Assembly: GCA_037976565.1 (NCBI GenBank)
Contig: CP137682.1
Coordinates: 1,304,867-1,368,866 of the forward strand
DNA from: Mesocentrotus franciscanus
Taxonomy: Eukaryota > Echinodermata > Echinoidea > Camarodonta > Strongylocentrotidae
Length of the DNA stretch: 64,000 nucleotides
Reading direction: 5' to 3'
The position numbers were made by a program, and so were the translations under genes. Numbering within the stretch: the first letter of the stretch is position 1; every line of letters starts with the position of its first letter. The notes under the pieces are model-generated. The model searched no databases and was not told the origin of the DNA. It worked only from the letters and a program-made list of their open reading frames with translations. Shown piece by piece: positions 12,411 through 24,479 of this stretch.

Positions 12411-14924
12411 AGGTGATCTGTCATTGACAGATCACCTATTGATTTTGTCAGAATTTTCTTTCTTTATTATTATTTTTATTTATTTATTTTTATTTCATCC
12501 GTACACTTTTTTGTGTAAACGTTTACTTGAAATCGACATGTTCAATTTCCTTGAATTTCTGTCAGTCATCAGGCCCTATAATATCAAGTTCAAGTAACTT
12601 TTTCAAGGTCATGGAGTCATCATGACGTCATCCAGGCGCCATTTTGTAAACATCAGGTCATTATCATATCTCGATAACGAGTCATCAAAAATCAACCATA
12701 TTTGGTATACATCAATTTTAGGTCAAAGGTCAACAAAAAATGTCGACAAAATCCGCGCGCACCTCGACGCGCGTACGCGCATCAAAATTTCAAAATGCTC
12801 CAATTCGTCCCAAATTTTGTTTGCACACGTTTCAGGCCATTTTAAGCATTTTCAAAATTTGCGCGCGCGCTTGCGCGCGTTTTCGCGCGTTTGGCATTTT
12901 GCAACATCGAATCACCAAATTTTTCTGTCATCATATTTGGCACATTTTTCCAAGCATTTTGATACCTTGTTTAACTTTTTCTGACCAGTAATAACGCAAT
13001 GAGCGTCCGTCAAAGTATAACAGCACCCGCGGACCGCGCTATCTCTATCCACAATACATAGGCAAAAACATGCCTATACAAAACTCATTGTAACTCTTCA
13101 GAATGGATGGATACCCCAATTTTTTTCATATTTGGATAGATTATGAGTCGGAGATATGATTTCATGTCTCATTTGACCCTCAATTAACTCATGACGTCAT
13201 CATAATGGCCTCCGAACTCAAAATTTCAATTTGCATATTATGACGTCAGCATATTTTTGGAAAATTGATTGTATCTCTGTAAATATTGATCGATTTTCTT
13301 CCAAATTTTGATATGTTCTAGCTGAGACAATTCTCTACAAATGCAGTCACCACGATTTTTCATTTTGACAAAGGCATCATGGCGTATTTTTGCGATTAAA
13401 GGAGGCATGTCAATTTTTCACATTTTGCGTGTATTCTCTATGGGACATGACTTTTTCCTAAACTGGATTCTACATTCCCGTCTTTCGCGAGCAATATCTC
13501 CGTCGTTTTAGCTTTGTTTTCGCTGAGCTTTGAGTATGTTGTAGCTGAGACAATAAGCTATCACAAGTGTGCCCTTTATTTTTCGATCAGATGCCGGGAT
13601 CATGCTCATATTTCACTTGCAAAGTGGGATTTGAGAATTCCATTTTCCGTTCACGTGTAATGTCTATGTGGATTATTTTGGTATAGTGGTCATAGCACTT
13701 GCCTCCCATTCCGGCGACCCAAGTTCGATTCCTGGTGGGTCATTTTTTTTTTTTTTTTGCCGTCGTTTTAAATTTGATTTTATGATCTTCTTCGACTATT
13801 ATAACATATTATCATATACAATCACAAACAATGTAATAAAATGCCTAATTTTGCGTGTTATATCTATGGGAGAAGAATGTCAATCGTTTGAGTACAACCC
13901 TATGGGAAATCTGATTCCTTGTCGTGTATTAAACCTATAGGGTTAATCTCCCAAGTCTGTTGGAATATATCAAATCATCCCATTTTTATGATGTTTAGTC
14001 TCCTTCCCAGACGTTTATACTTTCCAGTTATTCAGCCCAGGTATATGCAATCTTTACGTCTCTCCCGCGGACATAGAATTGTTTACATGTCTATAACTTC
14101 TCTTTCTCTATAATATAGTAAATATTCAATTCTATTTATGCTGGAAATATTAAAAGCATCGTTCTCCATTGCATCTCTTTCTCTTGCTCTCTCTTGCTCT
14201 GTTTCCTTCCCTCTCTTGATCTGCCCTCTATCCTTCTCTTGCTCTCTCATTGCATCTCTCTCTCTACTCTTTCACTCTCTCCCTATCTCTGTCTCCCTCT
14301 CTTGCTCTGCCTAGCTCCCTCTGTCTCTGCCTCTCATTGTATACTCTCTCACCCTCTCCCTTTCCCGGCCTCTGGTTCTCGTTCTCCCTCCGATATCTAT
14401 TGTAATTTTCTTTAATTTCCACTAGCTCTTCATTTTGCCCTTTGTATTCTTATTTCACCCCTACCATGTATCCTTATACTATCCTCTCTCCTTCAAAGTG
14501 TATGCATTCTGATTCCTCTTTCTTCCCTCGGTCCAGCTCATGTATTTTTACATGACAATAACTCTTCTCCCTCTCTCCTTCTCTATATCTATATTTTCAT
14601 TAAATTTCATTATGATCATGATTTTGATCATAATCATTTCTCAAATTTTGTTCATCAGTTAAGTTATCACTTCAGTTCAGGTCACAGTTCAATCTATCAG
14701 TTCATTCATCAGTTCATCAGTTTAGCTCATCAATTCAGTTCATTTCACATCAGTTCAATCTATCAGTTCATCAGTTCATCAGTACTTCATTCATCAATTC
14801 ATATCTTAATACATCATTTTACATTAACATCATTAAATTGGATCATTGAATTGAAGATGAGCATAATCATAAGAATTGAAGACAGATCACCTAATTCGTC
14901 CTGAATGACGAATTAAATTTCTAG
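12411..14924 (+). mobile_element. Helentron-like element, family A unit 4
   Basis: It starts with AGGTGATCTGTC..GACAGATCACCT (12411-12438) after an ATT-rich spacer. It has DR1 at 12720, CGCGCG clusters, a type 1 tRNA-like module and a CT-rich tract (14170-14390), then a region rich in TTCATCAG repeats (14650-14800). It ends with GACAGATCACCT, a hairpin and CTAG at 14921-14924. Confidence 0.7.
13669..13742 (+). ncRNA. tRNA-Gly-like module, type 1, with T-run
   Basis: Same sequence and slot as in units 1 and 2, followed by a T-run. Confidence 0.5.
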
Positions 14925-15934
14925 TTTATTTTTATTTCATCCGTACACTTTTTTGTGTAAACGTTTACTCGAAATCGACATGGTCAATTTCCTTCAAATT
15001 TCTGTCAGTCATCAGGCCCTAAAATATCAAGTTCTAGTAACTTTCTCAAGGTCATGGGGTCATCGTGACGTCATCCAGGCGCCATTTTGTAAACATCAGG
15101 TCATTATCTTATCTCGATAACGAGTCATCAAAAATCAACCATATTTGGTATACATCAATTTTAGGTCAAAGGTCAACAAAAATGTCGACAAAATCCGCGT
15201 CGCACCTCGACGCGCTTACGCGCGCATCAAAATTTCAAAATGCTCCAATTCGTCCCAAATTTTGTTTGCACACGTTTCAGGCCATTTTAAGCATTTTTAA
15301 ATTTGCGCACTTATGCGCGCGTTTTCGCGTACTGGCATTTTGCAACATCGAATCACCAAATTTTTTCTGTCATCATATTTGGCACATTTTTCCAAGCATT
15401 TTGATACCTTGTTTAACTTTTTCTGACCAGTAATAACGCAATGAGCGTCCGTCAAAGTATAACAGCACCCGCGGACCGCGCTCTCTCTATCCACAATACA
15501 TGGGCAAAAACATGCCTATACAAAATTCATTGTAACTCTTCAGAATGGATAGGAACTCCCAATTTTTTTCATATTTGGATAGAATATGAGTGAGAGATAT
15601 GATTTCATGTCTCATTTGACCCTTAATTAACTCATGACATCATTATAATGGCCTCCGAACTCAAAATTTCAATTTTCATATTATGACGTCAGCATATTTT
15701 TGGAAAATTGATTGTATCTCTGTAAATATTGATCGATTTTCTTCCAAATTTTGATATGTTCTAGCTGAGACAAATCTCTACAAATACAGTCACCACGATT
15801 ATTAATTTTGACAAAGGCATCATGGCGTATTTTTGCGATTAAAGGAGGCATGTCAATTTTTCACATTTTGCGTGTATTCTCTATGGGACATGACTTTTTG
15901 TCAAAACTGGATTCTACATTCCCGTCTTTCGCGG

Positions 15935-16699
15935 GATGTGAAAGTTTTAGATCAAGGTCTTTAAAGAGAGACTAAAGTTAGGAATGCGAGGTACTGAAGG
16001 AATGCTAACGTATGGGGAGTGGTTAATCACCTGTTAGGACCGTATCACTGAAGGAGTCTTTAGTAGTAATGTCCTTACTCGATGTTAAATTAGTGTTTGA
16101 TATGAACGGAGATACATGTGGAATTAACGCTTCAAAATATCTTAGCGAAAGGATTTTATGTTACGCCTTGAGTGTAAGCTACTCTCGGCGTGGGTTTTCT
16201 AATACGCTCATTGCCATCTAAAGCTATGCTGAGGCGGTGTGCAGTCACCAGTCGGCTGAGAAAGTTTAATTGTAAGTTGCATTACTTTGTATCATAGGTT
16301 GAAATTACATTGGTAATATGAATTATACATCATGTTGCATGTGGGTGAAGTTTTGAGAAGATTTATATGCACAGTCTGATTATCTGATATATATTTTAGT
16401 GACAAGATAATTTTGGTTCATTGAACATGTTTTCAGTGCGACCATGTTTATTTAGTATCGTAGAGGGCTCTCTGAATGTAAGCATAAAGATGGCGGCGCC
16501 CACTAGCCGTACTTTGTTAGGTGTAATCAAGGGTTGTTAAAAGGAAGCTTTAACACTGATTGAAGTTAGTATAATAATATAAATTGATTGTAAGCTTAAA
16601 TGATATATTAAGTGAGATGATTATTTAGTTGATGGTCTTGTAAATGCAGGCATAGTGGAGCTTTTGGAGTGATTTACTTACAAAATGTAATTGTTGTTT
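15935..16699 (+). other. Non-repeat segment inside unit 5 (possible captured host DNA)
   Basis: This sequence is not found in the other seven units. Near 16490 it contains AAGATGGCGGC, which matches the YY1-type motif placed over start codons of some animal genes. The ATG there opens a 16-codon frame (MAAPTSRTLLGVIKGC). No TIRs or target duplication are visible at the borders. Helitron-type elements are known to capture host DNA, and that fits, but a plain deletion/insertion is equally possible. Confidence 0.4.
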
Positions 16700-16766
16700 T
16701 ATGCTCATATTTCACTTGCAAAGTGGGATTTGAGAATTCCCTTTTCCGTTTACGTGTAATCGCTAT

Positions 16767-16842
16767 GGGAAATGTTTTGGTATATCGGTAACGCACTTCA
16801 CTTCCAACCTCGAGACCCCTGGTTCGAGTCCGGGCGTCTCCA
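16767..16842 (+). ncRNA. tRNA-Gly-like module, type 2
   Basis: Near-identical to the module at 11808, with a complete CCGGGCGTCTCC 3' side. It is followed by a 7-base T-run and more T-rich sequence. The acceptor stem pairs poorly. Confidence 0.45.
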
Positions 16843-17355
16843 ACAATTTTTTTCTTCACTTTTTTTGTCTTTTTGACCTTTCACTGTACCGTCTCATAGG
16901 AATATTAAAACACGTAGAATCGCAAATAATGTAATAAACAACAATATTTACTTTATTATTACCCTATTATCACTTGATCCATTACTGTTTGCGTGTAATC
17001 CCTACGGGAGATGACTTTTTCTCAAATCTGGATTTTACATTCCTGTCTTTTGCGAGCAATATCGCCGTTATTTCTGCTTGGTTTTTGTTGATTTTTGAGT
17101 ATGTTGTAGCTGAGACTATATGCTATCTAAATGTCCCCTCATTTTTTCAATCAGATGTCAGGATCACGCTCATGATCATCATCATCATGATGGTCTGATG
17201 ATCATCAACATCATCATCATTATTATCATCTAACATTATCTATACCACATCACCATCATGTTCATCATCATCATCATCATCTCAACTGCTCTTGCTCTGT
17301 CTTCCTGTCTTAGACAGACCACCTTATTCGTCCTCATGACGAATTACTTTTCTAG

Positions 17356-17539
17356 TTATTATTGTTGTTGATACTATTTCTATTATTGAAATTATTATAA
17401 GTGTCATTGTTAATATTATTATCATTAGGCCTAACTGTTCTTCTAATAATTAATATCATTATTTTGTATTATTATTATTATCATTATTATTATTATCATT
17501 ATTATTATTATCTTTATCAGTATTGTTATTATTATTATT
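17356..17539. repeat. ATT/ATC microsatellite-rich spacer
   Basis: About 185 bp of ATTATT/ATCATT simple sequence separates the CTAG of unit 5 from the palindrome cluster. Confidence 0.6.
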
Positions 17540-17998
17540 AGGTGATCTGTCATTGACAGATCACCTATTGATTTTGTCAGAATTTTCTTTCTTTATTTAT
17601 TTATTATTTATTTATTTATTTATTTATTTATTAGGTGATCTGTCAACGACAGATCACCTATTGATTTCGTCAGAATTTTCTTTCTTTATTTATTTATTTA
17701 TTTATTTATTATTAGGTGATCTGTCAACGACAGATCACCTATTGATTTCGTCAGAATTTTCTTTCTTTCTTTATTTATTTATTTTTTAGGTGATCTGTCA
17801 TTGACAGATCACCTATTGATTTTGTCAGAATTTTCTTTCTTTATTATTATTATTTATTTATTAGGTGGTCTGTCAACGACAGATCACCTATTGATTTTGT
17901 CAGAATTTTCTTTCTTTATTCTTTATTCTTTATTCTTTATTAGGTGGTCTGTCAACGACAGACCACCTATAGATTTCGTCAGAATTTTCTTTCTTTAT
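17540..17998 (+). repeat. Six tandem copies of the element 5' palindrome block
   Basis: The palindrome AGGTGRTCTGTC-N3/4-GACAGAYCACCT starts at 17540, 17633, 17714, 17788, 17863 and 17942. Each copy is followed by TTGATTTYGTCAGAATTTTC (or ATAGATTTC..) and an ATTT-rich tract. Spacings are 93, 81, 74, 75 and 79 bp. All face the same way and no 3' hairpin ends lie between them, so these are only 5' ends amplified head to tail. Confidence 0.85.
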
Positions 17999-19170
17999 TA
18001 TTTCTTCCGTACACTTTTTTGTGTAAACGTTTACTCGAAATCGACATGGTCAATTTCTTTCGAATTTCTGTCAGTCATCAGGCCCTATAATATCAAGTTC
18101 AAGTAACCTTCTCAAGGTCATGGAGTCATCGTGACGTCATCCAGGCGCCATTTTGTGATATTTTCTGAAAATCACAAACGATCATAACTTCATAACAGAA
18201 AGTCATTTCTCATTCATATTTACCATGATCAAGGTCAATATCCGTCCGGTCAATTTCAGGTCAATAAACGCGCGCGCGTACGTCCGCGCGTCAGTGCGCG
18301 CAAAATTAAAAATGCTCAAAATCGTCTCAAATTCATTTTGCATACGTTTCAGGTCATTTTAAGCATTTCAAAAAAAGCGCGAATTTTCGCGCGTTTTCGT
18401 TCGTGACGGCCGAACGAAAAATAATTCCTCCTAGTTTATTTTGACATGATATTCCTCATTTTTTCGAACAATTTGATACCATGTTTATCTTTTTATGACC
18501 ATTAATAACGGAATGAGCGTCCGTTCAAGAAACATGTCCGTGCGCGCGAGCTCTTGTAATACATAGCATATATGGGCAAAAACATGCCTATACAAAATCC
18601 ATTACAGCTCTTTGGGACCCTCAATTTTTGTTCATATATGGATAGATTATGAGTCGGAGATATGATTTCTGGTCTCATTTGGCCATTATATATATCGTGA
18701 CATCATCATAATGGCCTCCAAACTCAAAATTTCAATTTGCATATTATGACGTCAGCATATTTATGGAAAATTGATTGTATCTCTGTAAATATTGATTAAT
18801 TTTCTTCCAAATTTGGATATGTTGTAGCTGAGACAATTCTCTACAAGATAAGTGCCCATTATTTTTCATTTTGATGACGTCATCATGGTGAAAATTTCAT
18901 TTGAAGGCGACATGTCAGAATTTTCTTAATTTGCGTGTTATGTCTATGGGTGGTGAATTTCGTTCACATCATGAATCTACATGACATTAATCTTTGAGCA
19001 CTATCTAGCTTATTTGTGCTCCTTTTTCTCCCAAATTTTGGTATGTTATAGCTGAGACTATAAGCTATAAAAACCGTGCTTTTGGTTTTTGATCAGATGT
19101 TGGGATCATGTCAAAACTTTCAATTGAAAGTTGAAATTGCGAATTCGGTAGAACTTTGCAGGAACCATGC
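17969..19170 (+). mobile_element. Helentron-like element, family A unit 6, 3'-truncated
   Basis: The body starts TTCCGTACACTTTTTTGTG. It switches near 18150 to a unit-1-like version (GTGATATTTTCTGAAAATC) with CGCGCG clusters at 18270 and 18390. TGTAGCTGAGACAA repeats follow at 18825 and 19045. It stops near 19170 without tRNA-like module, hairpin or CTAG. Next come a half palindrome AGGTGATACGTACGTA (19174), then palindromes at 19195, 19243 and 19320. Confidence 0.6.
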
Positions 19171-19194
19171 ATTAGGTGATACGTACGTATTATT

Positions 19195-21804
19195 AGGTGG
19201 TCTGTCAACGACAGACTACCTATAGATTTCGTCAGAATTTTTAGGTGATCTGTTATTGACAGATCACCTATTGATTTAGTCAGAATTTTCTTTATTATTT
19301 ATTTATTTATTTATTTATTAGGTGATCTGTCATTGACAGATCACCTATTGATTTTGTCAGAATTTTCTTTCTTTATTATTATTATTATTTATTATTTATT
19401 TATTTTTATTTCATCCGTACACTTTTTGTGTAAACGTTTACTTGAAATCGACATGTTCAATTTCCTTCAATTTCTGTCAGTCATCAGGCCCTATAATATC
19501 AAGTTCAAGTAACTTTTTCAAGGTCATGGAGTCATCATGACGTCATCCAGGCGCCATTTTGTAAACATCAGGTCATTATCTTATCTCGATAACGAGTCAT
19601 CAAAAATCAACCATATTTGGTATACATCAATTTTAGGTCAAAGGTCAACAAAAAGTCGACAAAATCCGTGCGCACCTCGACGCGCCCGTACGCGCGCATC
19701 AAAATTTCAAAATGCTCCAATTCGTCCCAAATTTTGTTTGCACGTTTCAGGCCATTTTAAGCATTTTCAAAATTTGCGCGCGCACTTATGCGCGCGTTTT
19801 GCGCGTTTGGCATTTTGCAACATCAAATCACCAATTTTTCTGCATCATATTTGGCACATTTTTCCAAGCATTTTGATACCTTGTTCTCTTTTTTCTGACC
19901 AGTAATAACGCAATGAGCGTCCGTCAAAGTATAACAGCACCCGCGGACCGCGCTATCTCTATCCACAATACATAGGCAAAAACATGCCTATACAAAACTC
20001 ATTGTAACTCTTCAGAATGGATGGATACCCCAATTTTTTTCATATTTGGATAGATTATGAGTCGGAGATATGATTTCATGTCTCATTTGACCCTCAATTA
20101 ACTCATGACGTCATCATAATGGCCTCCGAACTCAAAATTTCAATTTGCATATTATGACGTCAGCATATTTTTGGAAAATTGATTGTCTCTCTGTAAATAT
20201 TGATCGATTTTCTTCCAAATTTTGATTTGTTCTAGCTGAGACAATTCTCTACAAATGCAGGTTCCACGATTTTTCATTTTGACAAAGGCATCATGGCGTA
20301 TTTTTGCGATTAAAGGAGGCATGTCAATTTTTCACATTTTGCGTGTATTCTCTATGGGACATGACTTTTTCCAAAACTGGATTCTACATTCCGTCTTTCG
20401 CGAGCAATATCTCCGTCGTTTTAGTTTTGTTTTTGCTGAGCTTTGAGTATGTTGTAGCTGAGACAATAAGCTATCACAAGTGTGCCCTTTATTTTTCGAT
20501 CAGATGCCGGGATCATGCTCATATTTCACTTGCAAAGTGGGATTTGAGAATTCCATTTTCCGTTCACGTGTAATGTCTATGTGGATTATTTTGGTATAGT
20601 GGTCATAGCACTTGCCTCCCATTCCGGCGACCCAAGTTCGATTCCTGGTGGGTCATTTTTTTTTTTTTTGCCGTCGTTTTAAATTTGATTTTATGATCTT
20701 CTTCGACTATTATAACATATTATCATATACAATCACAAACATTGTAATAAAATGCCTAATTTTGCGTGTTATATCTATGGGGGAAGAATGTCAATCGTTT
20801 GAGTACAACCCTATGGGAAATCTGATTCCTTGTCGTGTATTAAACCTATAGGGTTAATCTGTTGGAATATATCAAATCATCCCATTTTCATGATGTTTAG
20901 TCTCCTTCCCAGACGTTTATACTTTCCAGTAATTCAGCCCAGGTATATGCAATCTTTACGTCTCTCCCGCGGACATAGAATTGTTTACATGTCTATAACT
21001 TCTCTCTTTCTCTATAATATAGTAAATATTCAATTCTATTTATGCTGGAAATATTAAAAGCATCGTTCTCCATTGCATCTCTTTCTCTTGCTCTCTCTTG
21101 CTCTGTTTCCTTCCCCTCTCTTGATCTGCCCTCTATCCTTCTCTTGCTCTCTCATTGCATCTCTCTACTCTTTCACTCTCTCCCTATCTCTGTCTCCCTC
21201 TCTTGCTCTGCCTAGCTCCCTCTGTCTCTGCCTCTCATTGTATACTCTCTCACCCTCTCCCTTTCCCGGCCTCTGGTTCTCGTTCTCCCTCCGATATCTA
21301 TTGTAATTTTCTTTAATTTCCTCTAGCTCTTCATTTTGCCCTTTGTATTCTTATTTCACCCCTACCATGTCCTCTCTCCTTCAAAGTGTATGCATTCTGA
21401 TTCCTCTTTCTTCCCTCGGTCCAGCTCATGTATTTTTACATGTCAATAACTCGTCTCCCTCTCTCCTTCTCTATATCTATATTTTCATTAAATTTCATTA
21501 TGATCATGATTTTGATCATAATCATTTCTCAATATTTTGTTCATCAGTTAAGTTATCACTTCAGTTCAGGTCACAGTTCAATCTATCAGTTCATTCATCA
21601 GTTCATCAGTTTAGCTCATCAATTCAGTTCATTTCACATCAGTTCAATCTATCAGTTCATCAGTACTTCATTCATCAGTTCATATCTTAATACATCATTT
21701 TACATTAACATCATTAAATTGGATCATTGAATTGAAGATTAGCATGATCATAAGAATTGAAGACAGATCACCTAATTCGTCCTGATGACGAATTACTTTT
21801 CTAG
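19195..21804 (+). mobile_element. Helentron-like element, family A unit 7
   Basis: Three palindrome blocks (19195, 19243 and 19320) precede the body. DR1 lies at 19635. The unit holds TGACGTCA sites, a type 1 tRNA-like module, a CT-rich tract (21070-21290) and a TTCATCAG-rich region (21540-21690). It ends with GACAGATCACCT, a hairpin and CTAG at 21801-21804. It closely parallels unit 4. Confidence 0.7.
20582..20655 (+). ncRNA. tRNA-Gly-like module, type 1, with T-run
   Basis: Same sequence and slot as the other type 1 modules, followed by a T-run. Confidence 0.5.
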
Positions 21805-22973
21805 TTCTTTATTTTTATTTCTTCCGTACACTTTTTTGTGTAAACGTTTACTAAATCGACATGTTCAATTTCCTTCGAATTTCTGTCAGTCATCAGGCCC
21901 TATAATATCAAGTTCAAGTAACTTTTTCAAGGTCATGGAGTCATCATGACGTCATCCAGGCGCCATTTTGTAAACATCAGGTCATTATCTTATCTCGATA
22001 ACGAGTAATCAAAAATCAACCATATTTGGTATACATCAATTTTAGGTCAAAGGTCAACAAAAATGTCGACAAAATCCGCGTGCACCTCGGCGCGCGCATC
22101 AAAATTTCAAAATGTCCAATTCGTCCCATATTTTGTTTGCACACGTTTCAGGCCATTTTAAGCATTTTCAAAATTTGCGCGCGCGTTTTCGCGCGTATTG
22201 GCATTTTGCAACATCGAATCACCAAATTTTTCTGTCATCATATTTGGCACATTTTTCCAAGCATTTTGATACCTTGTTTAACTTTTTCTTACCAGTAATA
22301 ATGCAATGAGCGTCCGTCAAAGTATAACAGCACCTGCGGACCGCGCTATCTCTATCCACAATACATAGGCAAAACATGCCTATACAAAACTCATTGTAAC
22401 TCTTCAGAATGGATGGATACCCCCAATTTTTTTTCATATTTGGATAGATTATGAGTCGGAGATATGATTTCATGTCTCATTTGACCCTCAATTAACTCAT
22501 GACGTCATCATAATGGCCTCCGAACTCAAAATTTCAATTTGCATATTATGACGTCAGCATATTTTTGGAAAATTGATTGTATCTCTGTAAATATTGATCG
22601 ATTTTCTTCCAAATTTTGATATGTTCTAGCTGAGACAATTCTCTACAAATGCAGTCACCACGATTTTCATTTTGACAAAGGCATCATGGCGTATTTTTGC
22701 GATTAAAGGAGGCATGTCAATTTTTCACATTTTGCGTGTATTCTCTATGGGACATGACTTTTTCAAAACTGGATTCTACATTCCCGTCTTTCGCGAGCAA
22801 TATCTCCGTCGTTTTAGCTTTGTTTTCGCTGAGCTTGAGTATGTTGTAGCTGAGACAATAAGCTATCACAAGTGTGCCCTTTATTTTTCGATCAGATGCC
22901 GGGATCATGCTCATATTTCACTTGCAAAGTGGGATTTGAGAATTCCATTTTCCGTTCACGTGTAATGTCTATG

Positions 22974-23047
22974 TGGATTATTTTGGTATAGTGGTCATAG
23001 CACTTGCCTCCCATTCCGGCGACCCAAGTTCGATTCCTGGTGGGTCA
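22974..23047 (+). ncRNA. tRNA-Gly-like module, type 1, with T-run
   Basis: Same sequence and slot as the other type 1 modules, followed by a T-run. Confidence 0.5.
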
Positions 23048-23426
23048 TTTTTTTTTTTTTTTTTGCCGTCGTTTTAAATTTGATTTTATGATCTTCTTCG
23101 ACTATTATAACATATTATCATATACAATCACAAACAATGTAATAAAATGCCTAATTTTGCGTGTTATATCTATGGGAGAAGAATGTCAATCGTTTGAGTA
23201 CAACCCTATGGGAAATCTGATTCCTTGTCGTGTATTAAACCTATAGGGTTAATCTCCCAAGTCTGTTGGAATATATCAAATCATCCCATTTTTATGATGT
23301 TTAGTCTCCTTCCCAGACGTTTATACTTTCCAGTTATTCAGCCCAGGTATATATGCAATCTATACGTCTCTCCCGCGGACATAGAATTGTTTACATGTCT
23401 ATAACTTCTCTCTTTCTCTATAATAT

Positions 23427-24388
23427 AGAATATAGTATTAATGACTGCTTTGAGAGAAATAGTTGTTTTTATTCGCTCGAGGGAAGGATACAATTGTGCC
23501 ATTGCCCGAGGCATGCCGAGGGCAATAGCCCAATTGTAACTTCCCGAGCGTATAAAAACAACTATTTCTCGAATAGCAGTCATTAATACTTTTATATGCC
23601 GAAAAAAAGAGTCAAATTACCAATCAACTGGTAGAACTGGACTGGTTTGTGAGTCACAACTCCCTTTCCTTCCTGTTTAAGCATTGCTGAAAAACACTTA
23701 AAAACTCTTGAGTTGGAAAAATCTTCATGCTTGATGATATCTACCTTAATTGTTACAATTGAGGAAATGACGCTAAAGTCCGAATCTAAAATATAGTTAT
23801 AGTGATCGACTGCTACGAGAGGACTAGCTGTTTTTATTATACGCTCAAGAGATAGACCTAGACCTAGACCTAGTCTAGTTGTCAGTTGAATCCCCTGCCA
23901 TCACCCCGAGGCGCGCCTGTGCGGGCGGCGCCCCGAGGGGTGAGGGGATTCAACTTTCTCGCAAGCCAGTATGGCAGTATAGAAACAGCCAGTGCGCGTA
24001 TGACTTTTCACCGACCGTACGAATTATCACAATAATCTACCAAGAATTCTTACCTTAATTAGCCTTTTATTGAGTAAAGATCGGTTAAAACATCACAGAA
24101 AATCTGAGACACTGTCGAGTCTGTTAATCTTTGCATTGAAATTTTCAAGCAATTAAAAAACCTAAAATGTAGCGACTATGAAATTATCGCACAAAAAAAA
24201 TTAATGTAAGGTGTCCGTGCTCAGCAAGACTGAACTAATTTCCCGGTAACTGGAATTTTGCCGGGATTTTTTAACTATTTTTTAAAACTATTACATGGCT
24301 TTGGCATTTTTCGTTTATTTTCGGGAATAGTTAAAACAACGACTGCAATTTCGACCAATCAGAATGGCTGGATTTCTTAAGTGAGGTA
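23427..24388. mobile_element. Foldback insertion inside unit 8
   Basis: The inserted DNA interrupts unit 8, which continues on both sides. It opens with a near-perfect inverted repeat at 23433-23590. The outer arms run from ATTAATGACTGC to GCAGTCATTAAT and an inner pair is built on TTGCCC/GGGCAA. A second hairpin at 23886-23962 has GTTGAATCCCCT / AGGGGATTCAAC arms with a GC-rich loop. The element borders lie in TATAATA-rich sequence, so the target duplication is unclear. It has no protein coding capacity. Confidence 0.6.
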
Positions 24389-24456
24389 TATAATAAATAT
24401 TCAATTCTATCTATGCTGGAAATATTAAAAGCATCGTTCTCCATTGCATCTCTTTC

Positions 24457-24479
24457 NNNNNNNNNNNNNNNNNNNNNNN
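24457..24479. other. Assembly gap (23 N)
   Basis: A run of 23 N bases interrupts the CT-rich part of unit 8. Confidence 0.99.

Larger units (their letters stand above)
14925..17355 (+). mobile_element. Helentron-like element, family A unit 5, with foreign segment
   Basis: It is joined directly to unit 4 (CTAG|TTTATTTTTATTTCATCCG) without a palindrome. DR1 lies at 15163. At about 15935 the usual sequence stops inside a TCTTTCGCG word, and the element resumes at about 16700 with ATGCTCATATTTCACTTGC. About 765 bp of unrelated DNA thus replaces about 130 bp. It carries a type 2 tRNA-like module and an ATC-rich tract (17175-17285), and ends with a hairpin and CTAG at 17352-17355. Confidence 0.7.
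21805..24456 (+). mobile_element. Helentron-like element, family A unit 8, interrupted
   Basis: It is joined to unit 7 directly (CTAG|TTCTTTATTTTTATTTCTTCCG). DR1 lies at 22044 and a type 1 tRNA-like module at 22974. The element is broken at about 23427 by another insertion and resumes at about 24389 (AATATTCAATTCTATCTATGC). It is then lost in the N gap at 24457, so its 3' end is not seen. Confidence 0.65.

Noticed and set aside
17540..17998. CRISPR array (regular palindromic repeats)
   Set aside because: The spacers are simple ATTT sequence, no cas genes are present, and the palindrome is the terminus of a eukaryotic repeat.
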